This document shows positions 13,306-26,400 of a DNA stretch of 64,000 nt, piece by piece. The position numbers and the translations under genes are program-made. A model generated the notes under the pieces. It was given only the letters and a program-made list of their open reading frames with translations. It ran no database searches and was not told the origin of the DNA. How positions within the stretch are numbered: position 1 is the stretch's first letter; every line of letters begins with the position of its first letter. The DNA is taken from NCBI GenBank assembly GCA_050084515.1, contig CM114271.1:50716001-50780000 (forward strand). Reading direction: 5' to 3'. Source of the DNA: Blasia pusilla. Taxonomy: Eukaryota > Marchantiophyta > Marchantiopsida > Blasiales.

Positions 13306-13614
13306 TCATATTAATTTATCAAGTAAAAGGGAAATTAGAATCATATTTAAAGATGGGAGTTTATGACATAAGTATGTGTTGAGGAAATTAGTGTCAACCA
13401 TGGCCAGATTGAGTGTGGGGAAATAAGCAAGTGTATGGGCACTACATTGTTGATCTTGTTTGGAATAGGTCAAATTGGGTGACATTTGGAAAGGAGGGAG
13501 TGAACGAAGTGCATACAAAGAAGATTCCAAAAATATTTTTTCATAATCTACTATGACGAATAGATCCCTACTCCCGAGGGCCGAGGTGGTCACATGTATG
13601 ACCATCCAATTCAA
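13306..13614 (-). other. 102-codon open frame, unrecognised
   Basis: An uninterrupted minus-strand frame with mixed composition (RDLFVIVDYEKIFLESS near its start). It lies just inside the right arm of the 9.6/13.6 kb inverted pair, so it may be part of an element's interior. I recognise no domain. It could equally be a chance frame. Confidence 0.2.
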
Positions 13615-13639
13615 TATTCTTTATACACAACACTTTTTT

Positions 13640-14040
13640 GCATATACAGACAAGGTGAGAAGCACCATAGCTTAGTTGCCTCATGCAAAGGAGGTTCAAC
13701 AAATAGGGAATGAGCTCTTAATCTCTCTTTTCTTGAGATATATCCTCTCTATCCCCAAGTGCTCTCCCTAATGACCTACATACAAATGCCATCTCCTTGA
13801 TCTCAAACTTGCAATAGTGGGTCAAGAGTCACTTTCATAAAATATAAAGTTCAATATCTAAAGATAGGAAATTTACCCAAAATAGCAAGTTCCTCAAATG
13901 GCCTCAAAAGGGGCCCAAACGAAGGGAAAAATTCCCTTTTGCTGTCGCCCTACTCTTCAACAAGTCATCTACGACATACTAGACTCAACCTTTGGTGTCT
14001 CTCAAAGTGTGATTTAGATCTCTATATTCCATCATAGAAG
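13640..14040 (-). repeat. Right member of a long inverted repeat pair
   Basis: Reverse-complement counterpart of about 9560-9990. Identity is moderate with many small indels, so the pair is old. Confidence 0.55.
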
Positions 14041-14399
14041 ACGTGATAATTTTCATGCACATATACATTGCTACATAATATAGATCACTGTCATTAATCA
14101 AACACACAAAAAAATACACTAACTCCTTCATCTATGAAATCTACACATGGAGGGGAGTTACCAAAATATCTCTAATCTCTCCATTACTTGGTGGTTAGGT
14201 GCCTTCAACTCAAGATAACCATTTATCTCTATCCATTTGTGACATACACCTCTAGGATGTTAAGAGAAAGAGGTCTAGATGCTCGTATGGTCCTATATTT
14301 AATTGCCTCATATTATCCATGCCACTCAAGCAAGTAACACCAATTCAACAACAAGTGGAATATATCCATGGAAGGACTTCTTTCACCTGCGGATCAACT

Positions 14400-15840
14400 C
14401 CATCCACTGGAATCAAATCTTAAGAGCCAATTGAGGAGCATTTGGAACTCTAGTTTCAAATGTTGACCCAATGCCTACCCTCCTTGTATGTGGAAGGTCC
14501 TCTTGGAGGTAGCCTTACAATTTCCCATGGAAGGACTGGTTCCAACTACGGCACAACTCCTACCACAAAATCAAAATTTGGGAGCCATTTCAAAAGAATT
14601 CAGAACTCTAGTTCCAAATGAGCTCCGATCCACAACCTATCCTCCAAGATTTTGGAATTTTCTCTTGGAAATAGCCGTACAATAGCCCTCAAAAGGATCC
14701 AGAGCTATTGTGACAACGAGCTACTCCATTTGTCAAAATCGGATCTTAAGATCCAATTGAGTTGCAATTCAGAACTCTAATTCCAAATGAACTTTGACCC
14801 ATTGCCTATTGTCCTTGTAGGGAATAATTAAAAAAATAAATTGGGAGACCATCTGTTTAGTGGATCTCTGTCTTCAATGTGGCTATAGGAAGTAGGAACC
14901 TATTGAAAACTATTCGGAGATCTATTTCCAAATGAATTGTGATCCACCGCCTATCCTCTTGGAAGGACTTGTTCAACTATAAAACAACTCCTACAATTGG
15001 AATCGGATCTTAATTAGGAACCAATTGAAGAGCATTTGGAACTCTGGTTCTATTTAAGCTCTGATCCATCACCTATCCTCCAAGTATTTGGAAGGTCCTC
15101 TCGGAGGTAGCCATACAATTGCCCACGAAAGGAGCTAGTTGAACGGTGGAACTACTCCTACCGTCGGAATGAGATCTCAAGAGCCAATTCAAGGGCATGC
15201 GAAACTGTAGTTCTAATGGAAAGTTATATTCCAAGTATGGAACGCCTTCTACCGCCACAATTGGATCTTAAGATCAAATTCCAAAAAATTGAAGAATGAG
15301 TATGGTTGCAAATGAATTTCATACCACTCGGCTCTTGAGGATGTAATCAGAACTTGGGTTCTAATTCTACAATAGTTTCCGAAAAAAATGGGATCTCAAG
15401 AGGCAATTCAAGGGCATTCAAAACTATAGTTCCAATGGGATATTATATTTCAACCATGGAACGCCTTGTTCCGCCAAAATCGGATCTCAAGATCAAATTC
15501 AAAAGCATTGAAGAATTAGTATGGTTCCAAAAGAAGTTTCACTACGCAACTGTTAGGGACATAATCAAGACTTAGGTTATGATTCTCCCAATATTTTCTA
15601 CAAAGTTTCCGAAATAATGGGATCTCAAGAGCCAAGTCAAGGGCATTCAAAACTATAGTTCCAAGGGGATATTATATTCCAACCATAGAACGCATTATGG
15701 CACCACAATTGGATCTCAAAATCCAATTCAAAAGCATTGAAGAATTAGTATGGTTCCAAATTATATTCACCCATGCAGCTGTTAGGGACATAATAAGAAT
15801 TTATGTTTCGATTCTCCCATTTTTTTGGAACAAATTTTCA
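14400..15840. repeat. Degenerate tandem satellite, two subfamilies
   Basis: Copies of an AACTCTAGTTCCAAATG-type core occur at about 14450, 14601, 14771, 14918 and 15038, each followed by a GATCCAYNRCCTATCCTCC block. These are diverged units of about 120-170 bp. From 15171 the array changes to a longer unit starting GGGATCTCAAGAGCC, at 15171, 15390 and 15619 (periods 219 and 229 bp), with an internal AAGCATTGAAGAATTAGTA block. Both types share GGATCTTAAGA and AGTTCCAA segments, so one probably gave rise to the other. Confidence 0.75.
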
Positions 15841-15899
15841 GAGGTCCCTTCCACTGCTAAGTTAGGTGAACTTCACAACTGCACCTATGGTTTTACTAA

Positions 15900-18020
15900 G
15901 CGCTAATCTTCAATGCTAACTTCCATTACCCTGAGGAAACCAACTAGTTTAATAATACATAGGTGACACCATTCACGATTCAAGTACTTAAACCTAAGTA
16001 AAATATTTAGACCTAGTCTAACTATTTGACTGCCTATCATATCTAAATCTAAGGCACATCCATCATCCTTAAGGAACTCGAGCCACAGTTAACATTGAAC
16101 ATACTATGGGCCATTCTATAGAACAACCATCACAAACTAGCATTTTGATTGTACCACTAGCAAATCCAATAAAAACCGCAAGTTTGCATATACCACTTCC
16201 AAGCTCAGATTAATTATACAATCGACGTTGGTAAGGTGACATGGCACATAATTACGCATATGGGTCTTCCAAATATACCATAATGCCCCTCTAATAAGAG
16301 AATCTCATCTACAAAAGTTATCTATTGCAAGCACACATAGGCCCCTTAATGGAACCTTCCAGTCATTTGTTGATAGCTTCCTCCTCAAATAATCACATAC
16401 CTCAATGTGTCCCGATGTTGTGTACTTATAAATTTTCCATGTCCTCGAATGCCATGGCCATGACTCTTTGAAATATCTTTGTCCTATGGGAAAATGCTTG
16501 GATCCACACATCATGGATATCAAGATTCAACACCTCATTAGAATTACAATAGATGATTGTATGCAAATCTGGTTCTCATCCATAGAGAAAAATGTAAGGT
16601 GAAAAGAAGGTATGCCTACTAAACTTGTATTCCATTTCCAACCACGGAAATTTTAGGTCCTAATCTCCTAAGTGATATCTTGACAAGCTATACTTGCACA
16701 TAACCCTATCCGTTGTGTGAATAACAGACTCAACTAGACTAGTTGGTTTAGGATGATCTTACAACGTTGTGAGATTATCGATCAATTTCTGATCACTACA
16801 GACAAGGCCTAGCCTGAGACTCCCCACAAAACTTGTTACCTTGGTTTATCAACACTTATGTTGGTGCACCACACTAACTTAACACTTGATCAAGGAAGAT
16901 ATATGCCACTCCCTCATTTGCATTGTCAGAAAATGTAACCAGCCCTATTCACTTTGAGAAGTGATGATTGATACTCTGAGTATTGATGCCCAAGAATGTT
17001 ATCTTCTACATATCCATCACTATGATAAGAAGTTTATGGTATTAGGCTCAAAGATCTAAAGAATTGAAGACCTTTACATGCTTAATAACATCAAAGATCT
17101 CCATAGGAATGGACATCGTATACTCTTAAGAAGTTAAGACTTCATATGGAAATTGATAAATAGATAATCTCCACACATCCACCTATCTATCCAATTGCAA
17201 TGTTCCTTCTTCTTGGCATGCATGACTATGGCAGATGCATACTCTCCATGCAACATCTCCATTAGCTCTACATACCTTGTCAAAGTTGTGGCTCCTGCTC
17301 TTAATTAAGGCCCCTTTTCGTGTCACTATACTTGTAGGATGACTGGAAGATTTACATGTCACTAGAAAAATTGATCCGAATTTATGGAACCTTGAGTGTA
17401 TCCAAATTATGCACACTAAATGCAAAGCAATTCCTTTGAATTCCTCAGAATTGATGTACCCAACACTCCTCTCGTCTTGTCAACTTAGGCCCAATATTTG
17501 GTCCCAAATTTCCATTGTGAGTATGGAAGGACTCTCTAGCTTTTGATTGCTATTGTGCAACCCCACTAGTGCCACTTTTACTCGGTTATTTATGCAACTA
17601 ACTCAAACGTCTTCATTCTCGACACTCCTTCATGATTAGAACCCTGCTCGGTGTCAAGTATTTACGGCTATCATCTTCCAATATACTTGCATCAAATCCC
17701 AAGAAGTCAAAGAATGTCTCTCGCCATCACCTTTGATGTATGGATCTTAATGATCCATCATTTATATAGGCCCAACTCTAGAAAAAGAGATAATAAATGA
17801 GACATGGGAAATATAAAAGTCAAGTAGTGGGTTAGTGTATTAATGAAAATAAAGCTAAAGTAGTCTTGGTTGGTGAAGAAGTCAAGACTAGGATAGTTGG
17901 GGTAATTGGGAGGATATGAAGTGAGTTTATGATGAGATGAAAAATACTCTACTTTTGTCAAAATAAGATTGGCAAAGCATTGAGAAGAAGTCATGAGGCA
18001 CAAGATAAGATTAGCCTTAT
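15900..18020. other. AT-rich stretch, nothing recognised
   Basis: Diverged AT-rich sequence. Open frames are at most 80 codons and none shows a known motif. Confidence 0.45.
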
Positions 18021-18079
18021 TTGTACTATTTTGGATCTATCATGAGTATATAAAGAAGAGGGACCTTTAAGGGTTGATC

Positions 18080-18420
18080 ACCTTCTACTTCATTTCTCAA
18101 GGTTTTCTTGTCACCCTTGAGTGGATGGCATTGGGATTGCTTGTTCTTCCAATGAGAGTGGATTATCCTTCTTGGGAGAGTGACTTGATTATGATATATT
18201 ATTTTAGAGTTTTGAGAGTTTGACATGTGTGGAGATAATTATTTAGAGAGACTTGTTAACTTAGCAGAGTTCCTTCTATCATTCTATGGATAGTGGATGG
18301 ATTTGGACTTGTTACTTTTCCAAGGTGAGTGGATAATCCATCTTGGGAGAGCAACTTCACCATAACCCATTATTGAGGAGTTGGAGATTATCGAGTGTAG
18401 GCTCAATTGAGGAAACTTCT
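18080..18420 (+). repeat. Imperfect direct repeat of about 175 bp
   Basis: GAGTGGATTATCCTTCTTGG at about 18152 and GAGTGGATAATCCATCTTGG at about 18327 are followed in both copies by a GAGAGYRACTT block and a TTGAGAG/TTGGAGA block. Upstream parts (a GTGGATGG..TTGTT segment) also correspond. Two tandem diverged units are visible. Confidence 0.5.
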
Positions 18421-18859
18421 CTTCCATAAATCCAAAGGAATATGTGTAGCGATTTATTCATGATCTAAATTTGTATAGGGGAAGAAAGGAGGATATAAGA
18501 TATTCGTCAATCGTGGACAAGGATGAAGCCCGAGTCGTACTCAATTTTCTTTTCTTAACCCATACGACATAAATATCCTCTTTGTAAATAGGCATTGGTG
18601 TACTGGTTATCTAGTCTACCACAGAGACTTCATAGTCAGGGGGTTAGATGTTATGAAGAAGTGATCATCTCGGCGTTACCATTCGTGATTCCTATCGTGA
18701 AAGAATGGAGAATGTATGTAGTGATTCTATATTGAATAGGAAAACTTATTAGAGAATTCAATCTTGCATCAAAAACTATCGAAACTAGATGGTGAGTCCT
18801 TACTCGAAGAAAACTCTCGACGAGATAATATTCTTAGGAAGGACATGACATGGACAAAA

Positions 18860-20390
18860 AAATCTAGACATATCCACGAAAAATGGATTGCAAGATGTAG
18901 GGCACATACTTATAGTTCATGATGGAAGGTAGGGTAAGGGCAAGTGGGGCAATAAGGGGGAGGGGATTGAGGGTGGAAGGAGGAAGGAGGAAGATACACG
19001 AAAGTATGGAACAATAAAGGGAATGAGAAAGAAGAGGAAGATGGGGGGACATCCATCCAGGATCCTTTGTATTCCTACTTGCTCCATAAGAGGTTAATTC
19101 CACTAATCCGACATCTGGTAACCTCAATGCCATTTTGTAATCTTTTGTTGCAATTTTTTGATCTAGGTAGCCATCCCAACCTCATAGTTAGGGTCTCCTT
19201 AGACATGTTAGAGGGATGGGCCTCAACCACCTCCACAAGAATGTCCATCATCTCGTCCTACCAATTCACCTACTCTATGCTCGTTGGTTGCAATCAGACC
19301 ACCATATCTATCCAGTACACTATCTAGACATAAATCAAGGTGCAAGGCGAAACACCTCTCATGGGCATCATTATACCATTGGAAGTGATCATAATTGAAT
19401 GCTCCTTATGGATGTCCATCTAGTCTAGGGGTTGGAAGCACATGTCCACTCCCTTGGCACCTACAATCTCTCTAACGATGGGTCCCACCATCATATGCCC
19501 ACAAAATAAATCTGGGTTGTTGTCGATGTGCATACGAAGGCCTAGATCTTGGTTGCATGGGCTCCCAAAGACCACCTTGCTCCCTAGGTTCCACACTCTG
19601 CTCTTGAGGTCTCGCTTGAGGTACACTTTGTTGCATGTGTGGTGTGATCACTCCTTGTCAAGCCTCTCTCACATAGCTCCAGGCCGTGATGCTCTTCTGT
19701 GCCATGTTGCATTCAATAAGCTTTGCCAACCCAAACACATCCCTCAAACTAGATGAAGTGTGATAGAGCAAGGTGACATCTCTTGTCCTTCTCCATGGGT
19801 CACGCTCTCGTGCTCCCTACCATCTCTAGACAACATGGGCCACAATCACTCCATGAGTGATATTAATCAATCATCGTAAGTGTGTAAACGCCTTGTGCAA
19901 ACTCTCCCCAATCCATTGATAAGAGTCATGGATGCTCCAAAAATTCTCTGTTTACATCCCTTGATAGTTCCTCTTGAGTTCAACAAAGAACTCAACCATG
20001 ATGTTGAACCTCAAAAAAACTCAAGTGGATGATGCAACTTCCCCTATGTGAATGGGTCTCCCCAATCATAAAGGAGCTAGTCTCTCCCATCTCTTCCTTA
20101 TCATTTGTGAATGGCTCCATGTACTACACACGGTGTTGATCATAGTAGAGCCTTCATGCCTCGATCTCTATTGCAAACCTAGTTAAAAGCTTGTACTAAT
20201 CATGTATCAAAAGCTCCTCCAAATGTTGTAAATTCCATTCCATGTTATGAATGGGTTTAACTCTCAAGATTTCCTTGCTTTCTAGGAATTGCATCAACTT
20301 TGATATAAAATTGTACAACTTGATGCATATAATCCCCATGGCTCCCAAAAACCTACGTGGTTCTTGATCCCAATCATCCATCTCATATGC
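18860..20390 (-). pseudogene. Decayed coding remnant of unknown family
   Basis: Several minus-strand frames with non-random composition follow one another between 20381 and 18864, each ended by stops. The best pieces are 20196-20381 (61 codons), 19420-19626 (68 codons, containing WNLGSKVVFGSPCNQDLGLR) and 18864-19133. Between them the translation continues to look protein-like across single stop codons. I recognise no domain. A retroelement or a dead host gene are both possible. The gene assignment is weak and rests on composition only. Confidence 0.25.
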
Positions 20391-20559
20391 CTACAAGTCA
20401 AAACCACTCAACGCATTTGTGACACAATAAGGAACTCCTCTAAAATCTCTCCTCCTTCTAAGGATGATATGGAGGGAGGTCGAGGTGGTCCCGCACGGGG
20501 AGAACCTTGATACCTTACACTACTCCACATAATCCTCTAGTGCTACTCTCAAGGCTTCA

Positions 20560-22890
20560 TCTCTGAAAATCTTGAAAGGGAAACATGATAAAACTTATGT
20601 ACTTTTGAGTAAAATATCAATCACTCATAAACTAAATGTGTGGCACTCAAACCTACACTCTTCTCACTCCAAGATGTGTAGAATGTCGCAAAAAAATGGT
20701 ATGGTGCAGCCAAACTCAATGTTGATCTATCCTCTTGTCAACATACCAAAACTATCATAGTCTCTAGGTCTAGGCATCCCATCCCTCTTCTCTCTTACAT
20801 TAACAATGCTCATGAGTCATGATATCCCCTCAATCCAAAGACTACAACAAATGCCTAACAATTGGAATCTTTCACTAGTACAAGAGAAAAGAATATGATG
20901 GGTAATCTACAACACAATGTTGGTGTTGCTCCTCAAAAAATGCAAGTCAATCCAACTTGATCATGAAACAAAAATCCTCCAATCACCAAGCAAGCATATT
21001 CCTCAATGTTGATGCAACAAACTGCTCCTCACTTGTGTTGTGTTGTCACAGATGGTACAATGCGACAAGGTGGCACAATACGACTAAAACTATGATGGTA
21101 CGTTATTCAAAGACATGACATGCATGCGGAAATTAGCGACAGGTTGTGACTTTGGGTGTTACGGCACGGTATTCGATCATTGTAGAGCGACTACCAATTA
21201 GTAACATCAAACCAAACTCTGCTAATCGAATATGTCATGGCTCTCTAATCAAGAGGGTGTGATACGGCCATAATTAGTACAACGTGTTGTGATTATGCCA
21301 GAGTGGTGGCATTTGTAAAAAAAATAGATGGCGACTTGCATTCATCAAGATATATCAGGTGGGATCACGATGATTGATGACAATAGCGATGGTGGCATTG
21401 GTGGAATGGCTACTAACCTACGGGGAAACAAGGCGAAAACTATGAGCCATGATGGCCCATCATTGGTGGTTACAAGTGGCAAAGCCCCTACTAGTACCCT
21501 TCACAAGAAATGCTACCGGGTAAATTTTATGGGATGTTTTTATGGGAAATGCTCTGGGATATTTTTTTAGGAGTATTTTACAACAAATCTTATGTGATCT
21601 CGTAAAGATTTTTATAGGCATATCCTATTGATGTGGTAAATGCAGCAACATAAGGGCCAAGTGGTCAATGCCTAACTTCACAACTCCCTCCCAAATTAAA
21701 AGGAATCAAGACAAAAAACTTGACCTTCTTTGAAATTTAGGGTTAGGGTTTCATTTGGGGATAAAAAAGAAAAAACCTCATCCTCCCTCCTCTTAATGCC
21801 CTCTTTGAGGAAATCAATTATTTCACTTCTCCATACTCTTTCATCCTTTTCTTTACCATGAACATATAGTTCATAAGAAATTGAAGTGTTGATTATTTAT
21901 CATTAATTATGAAAATATCTTCTTATAAGAAATTATTTTATTTTATTTTAAAATGATGTGAATTGCTAATGTGAACGTATAGTTTGGAAAGATCATGTAT
22001 GTAACTATGTGTGATGTCACGTTCCTAACATGTATGCGATATACGACCGGAGCTTAAAACTAGTTCTTGCATGATTCCTTTGTATGTTGTGTGGATCTAT
22101 TCAAGGTGCAAGCACTATGCTAGTTTGTGATGGATATTCAAGAGAATGACACATGACATGTCTGGCGCCACCTCTCATTAGGGTTCCTAAGAGACAATTG
22201 ATATGTCACAAATGTACATAAAATTTGTATTTGGTGGTCACACATGTAGACCTGCGTTAGTAACATGGACCATCATGATATACACCTTTATGATGCTAAG
22301 AGTGAAAAGGTCGGGTGTTAATGTGCCCCCCTTTGAAAAAAAACCCTCATTTTGATTAAACTAAATAGAGGGACCAATCTAGTTAAATTTCTCAATGCAA
22401 GATAAATAACTAAAAAGAATCATTTTCTCTTAGAAGCCTACCATGATGAGAAACCCACAAAATACAAGTGAAGCATAGGGTTAGCAACCCCAACCCCACA
22501 TGCTACAATTTGCACTTGAAGGAGGCTCCCCACAAGGAGCACTTAGGAATCTTCAAAATGAAGGAAATTGAAAAATGAAAAGAAAAAATGAAACGGGTAA
22601 CGATTTTCTCAGCTTTTGTCGTTAATTTTATTTGATGTTTCCTATTTTCCTTGAAGTTTTAAGAGAGAGGAAACAATTGTGTACCACATTTACTAGAACC
22701 CACCCATTAACTTAAAATAAAATAGTCGACAAAGATAGGATATGCTCAAGTCACAACGGAACGGATGTCACCACAATATGATTGTCCTCATTCTTTAACG
22801 GCTCGTAATTCAACGGAGAGATATCCATCCATCATCACATTAGCGCACGTAATTTCCAAGACCTTTTCCGTCAGAGTCGTACGTAACTTC
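20560..22890. other. AT-rich stretch with isolated telo-box-like motif
   Basis: No gene is recognised. At about 21737-21751 a TTTAGGGTTAGGGTTT motif (two telomere-type units) occurs, as is common in plant 5' leaders, but no coding exon follows that I can support. Confidence 0.4.
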
Positions 22891-23170
22891 CGCGCGGTGT
22901 GACCCAACTACAGTCGCATCTTTAACCTCGCTCCAGTCAAGTGACTCCAGAGTCCAGTCCCGCGACTCAGTCTCAGCCCAGGGTGGACTTGTTCGGTCAA
23001 TAAATTCGAGCAGCTACCGGGAACTTGCTGAAGCCGTACGGATAAAGTCCAAGCATTGGTGCGGCGGCGGGTCGCGTGCGAACCACGCTGGCCCTGGCGG
23101 CAATTTTCCGCGCAGTTTAATCTCTCACGCTTCGGAGCCTCGTTTCGCGCGCGTAAAGGTATGCAGGGTC
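22890..23170. other. GC-rich island, unidentified
   Basis: About 280 bp of high-GC sequence lies between AT-rich flanks. Both strands have open frames of about 80-100 codons without known motifs. A sequence resembling a splice donor (AAAG followed by GTATGC) closes the island at about 23157. It could be a first exon with leader, or a captured fragment. Confidence 0.25.
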
Positions 23171-23349
23171 CCACAAGGTACAAGTGGTGGATCCCGCTGT
23201 TCCTGTACATACGATTATCTATGTGTATGGGAAATACGACACATATATATATATATATGTATATGTTATATAAATGCTACGTCGCCGTCTGACATCTAAC
23301 AGCCCGTGCTTATTTGAGTAATAAAACAGTTTAGTGAAGCTGTTGGCAT

Positions 23350-24550
23350 TAAAAAAAGCAAAAGATGCACTTCGAAAAAAACGAGTGATGGAAAACCCAT
23401 CGGAAGTACAAAAGAGGGGGACTCAAAGAGTCAAAACCTGAAGGCCACAACAAGACCAGAAAGGAAGAAGGGGCATTCCCCCTAACCCATTTAAACTCAC
23501 CAACAGCATAGACAATATCAGCAACAACAAGAGAGCTATGACTACTACTAAGTGGGCCTCTAGCGCGGCGTCTCCCACAGGACTGAGCCCACCGCAAAAT
23601 CCCATTAGCCTGGGCACGCTGCAATGCTATGGAGACCCGCGCCTACAATACTGAGAATCGCAGAGCTAAGGACAACCCATTTCGAGTGGGGCGATGGGCG
23701 CGATCCGTGAGGAACAGTCGAACCTCTCCCCCATAGCCCCATACATCTCTATGGCCAGGGGATGAAGATGTGTCCCTCGTATAGTCGATCATTTGTAGAT
23801 ATGTGTATCGCTTCACCGCCCGCCGCCGCCGCCGCCGCTCCTTGTAGCATTAAGCCCTTGGCCACCACTTGGGCTCGACCGCCTCCCGCGTGAGGATCTG
23901 TGACTACCACGTCCGCCACAACCACCTCGGCCTCACGTGTCATGTAGAGATCGGCACGAATGAGGGAATCCGCATGGAGTAGTGCCTCTCTCTCGCACAT
24001 GGAAGCCACTCTCGAGCAATCTGAACATGATATCCCGCCTTTGCATCGTGAGTGGCTATCCTCTCACCCCAAGCTGGACAGCGTGCCAAATGCACACCAA
24101 GTGGATCCAGGCTCGCGACACTCGCAATGTGTCGAACCAACTACCGATGGTTGGGGAGGCCCAAAGCGGAACCGCATCATTTGTGGTATAGGTAAGTGGT
24201 GCGACACGGAAAGCTGGAGAAGGGGCGCCCCTACCCATGAGCCTGCCCCCTTTCCGGAGCAAGAGCGAATACGGGCCCTAACCTCCATGGGGATATTCCC
24301 GTCAGACATAGTGCCTCTAAAATCTGCCTCAAAGTGGGCTTCCATCTAGGAAGATTGGAGCCCAGACTGACCGGAGGTAACTAAGGAGGAGAAAGTGGGG
24401 AGAACGGCTCTGGCCTCAACTCGAAGGGAATCTCTACAAGCTGTGAGTGAAGACTGAAGTGGGAAAGAGCCATCCTCGACCTGGGAGACGTAGTGTAGAA
24501 GGAGCGGTCTATCTCTAACCAAAAATCGGGAGCAAAGGAGGGGTGCCACT
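23350..24550 (-). pseudogene. LINE-type reverse transcriptase, C-terminal fragment, broken
   Basis: The minus strand carries the C-terminal part of a retroelement polyprotein spread over three frames. In order: a first piece at about 24549-24346; VRARIRSCSGKGAG at about 24283-24242 followed by a RFRFGPPQP segment; DPLGVHLARCP and GERIATHDA at about 24110-24050 in another frame; and ADVVVTDP at about 23917-23894 in a third frame, with a following YEGHIFIP segment. From memory, this order (SCSGKGAG, then LDPxGxHxxxC, then DVVVTDP) is that of the region after the RT domain in LINE-like elements of seed-free plants and algae. Frameshifts and stops show it is dead. No polymerase domain is present here. 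Confidence 0.65.
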
Positions 24551-24643
24551 GTGGCCCAACTCCCTAAAAAATGGCATAAAATGGTTCCGATGGGTTTTTA
24601 TCGATGTGCACCTTTCTTTTCTTAAAATTAAAATTAAAAATAA

Positions 24644-24674
24644 AATGGTATCGATAAGACTCTTCGATACCATT
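24644..24674. repeat. Perfect 11-bp inverted repeat
   Basis: AATGGTATCGA (24644-24654) and TCGATACCATT (24664-24674) enclose a 9-bp loop. It lies just upstream, in the minus direction, of the retroelement fragment. Confidence 0.8.
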
Positions 24675-24699
24675 ACCTGTTATTTCACTTTCCTTCCAT

Positions 24700-26400
24700 A
24701 CCTGCGCGTGATATGTAAATCAGATTCAAATATATAGCTTTTTTAAGTTATTGATTGAAAAATTTAAATATTGGGAGGATAATGCGAAATAAATAGTACA
24801 AAAATTACAAATAATAGAATCTTTCATCACCCAATGGCTCCGAAAGACGTTAAGGAGCTAGGTGGAGGAGGACCAAGATATGGAGGATGGTGGAGTGTTT
24901 TGTCGGAATTTTTTTTCAATTTTGTTATCATTTTTTCAATCTTAGATTCAACTTGCCTATGTGCTGAAGCTTCATCCTAAACTTTGAGCATTTTTTTTCC
25001 CACTTATGTCTTGGTTTCCCAAAGTTCTTTGGATGTTCGGACTTCCTTCATGAATATGCTCGAAGATTCTTAAAAACAATTTCACATATTACGCTCTTCT
25101 CATAGTACGATTCCGAGTTTCAATCGATTCAAAGGATTCCTCTTGCTTTTCTCAATCTTCTGCTTCTTTTTTGGGCTTCACTTTACCACCTCATCCTTTC
25201 ATATCAAACGTTGGTGGGCGACTTTCACTTTCTCATCACATCCTCTTTTTTGGTGTTTATAATTTCCTTTGTAACTTTCTTCTGAAGTATCAATTTTTGG
25301 TGCACTTGCTCTTGTTACGATCATCTTGAAAATCTTGTTCTCTTCAAAGTTCATACCCAATGGATTTTCTAATTTCTCTTCCTTATCCACTGGTACCGTT
25401 TTTGTTACAAGTTTGTTTTAGGTCAATTCTTCTCACATGTCTTCCTCACTCTTTCAACACTTTACATTATGACTTTTCCCTTCTCTACACTTTTTTATCT
25501 TCTTAAGGACATTATAGATTCATACTCTTGAGCCACTTCTCTTGATACAATTTAGGTTACTTCTCTTTTCAATTGCTTCTTATATTTCTTAAAGTGACTT
25601 TCAATCATATATTTTCCTTTTGTCCAATCTTATTCTCTCCATCGAAATCTATTCTAGATAGATTTCACTACTTTTATTATGGTTGTGATCCTACCTTTTT
25701 CACAACACTATGGTTCATATGCCTCCTCTTATCTTGAATGACATGTCTCTTTTTGATTCTATGGAAATAGACTTGCACAATCCATCTCCTCATTCATTGG
25801 GTTTTACACGTCCTTCTTCAGTTGTAATCTATCATTTTGGTTCGCCTCCTTATCGTAGATATTGTCATTTTCCTCATCAAATTCATACGCCCATTAGAAT
25901 CTCTACATTTATTCCGTGTCCTCCTCTTATCCCCTCTTTGTCTCCTCCCATTCATCATAATCTTTATCCATTACTACTGAATCCTACAACTTTGCTATCC
26001 TCACATATCTCATCAAAATCCTTGCTTCCAACTCCTATCTTTTCTATCCTCCTCCTCCTCCTTCCCCAACATATTTCTTCCCTCATTGTCGTCCATTATC
26101 ACCTTGTTCACTTCCCATCTCCTCTTCCTTCTTCTTCTTCTATATTTGTGCAAAAGGTTCGTTGTATACCTTCTAGAAAGGAGTTTGGTCTTATCGAGAT
26201 CACAAAAACATTGACAATCCTATCAATCCATGCTTGGGCCTCTAATTACTAACCCGATACCACCTCCTAACACGCTCCCCACAAAATTTTCTTAGACTTG
26301 ATTAAGCCATATTTATCTCCTTTGCTTTTGCCATCCTAGTCTCCTTTGTCCTACACTCTAGTCACATAATATTATGGCTCTTCATCCCATCATCCAAAAA
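24700..26400. other. Pyrimidine-rich stretch before a LINE remnant
   Basis: The plus strand is C/T-rich, giving one 180-codon frame (25710-26252) full of Pro, Leu, Ser and Ile. It shows no domain. It lies directly upstream of the recognisable part of the LINE remnant and may be its decayed 5' part. Confidence 0.35.

Noticed and set aside
21737-21751. Telomere-type TTTAGGGTTAGGGTTT as an internal telomere
   Set aside because: Only two units; a telo-box or chance occurrence is enough to explain it.
25710-26252. 180-codon Pro/Leu/Ser-rich plus frame
   Set aside because: C/T-rich sequence gives few stops; composition is biased and no motif is present. Kept only as possible decayed 5' part of the LINE remnant.
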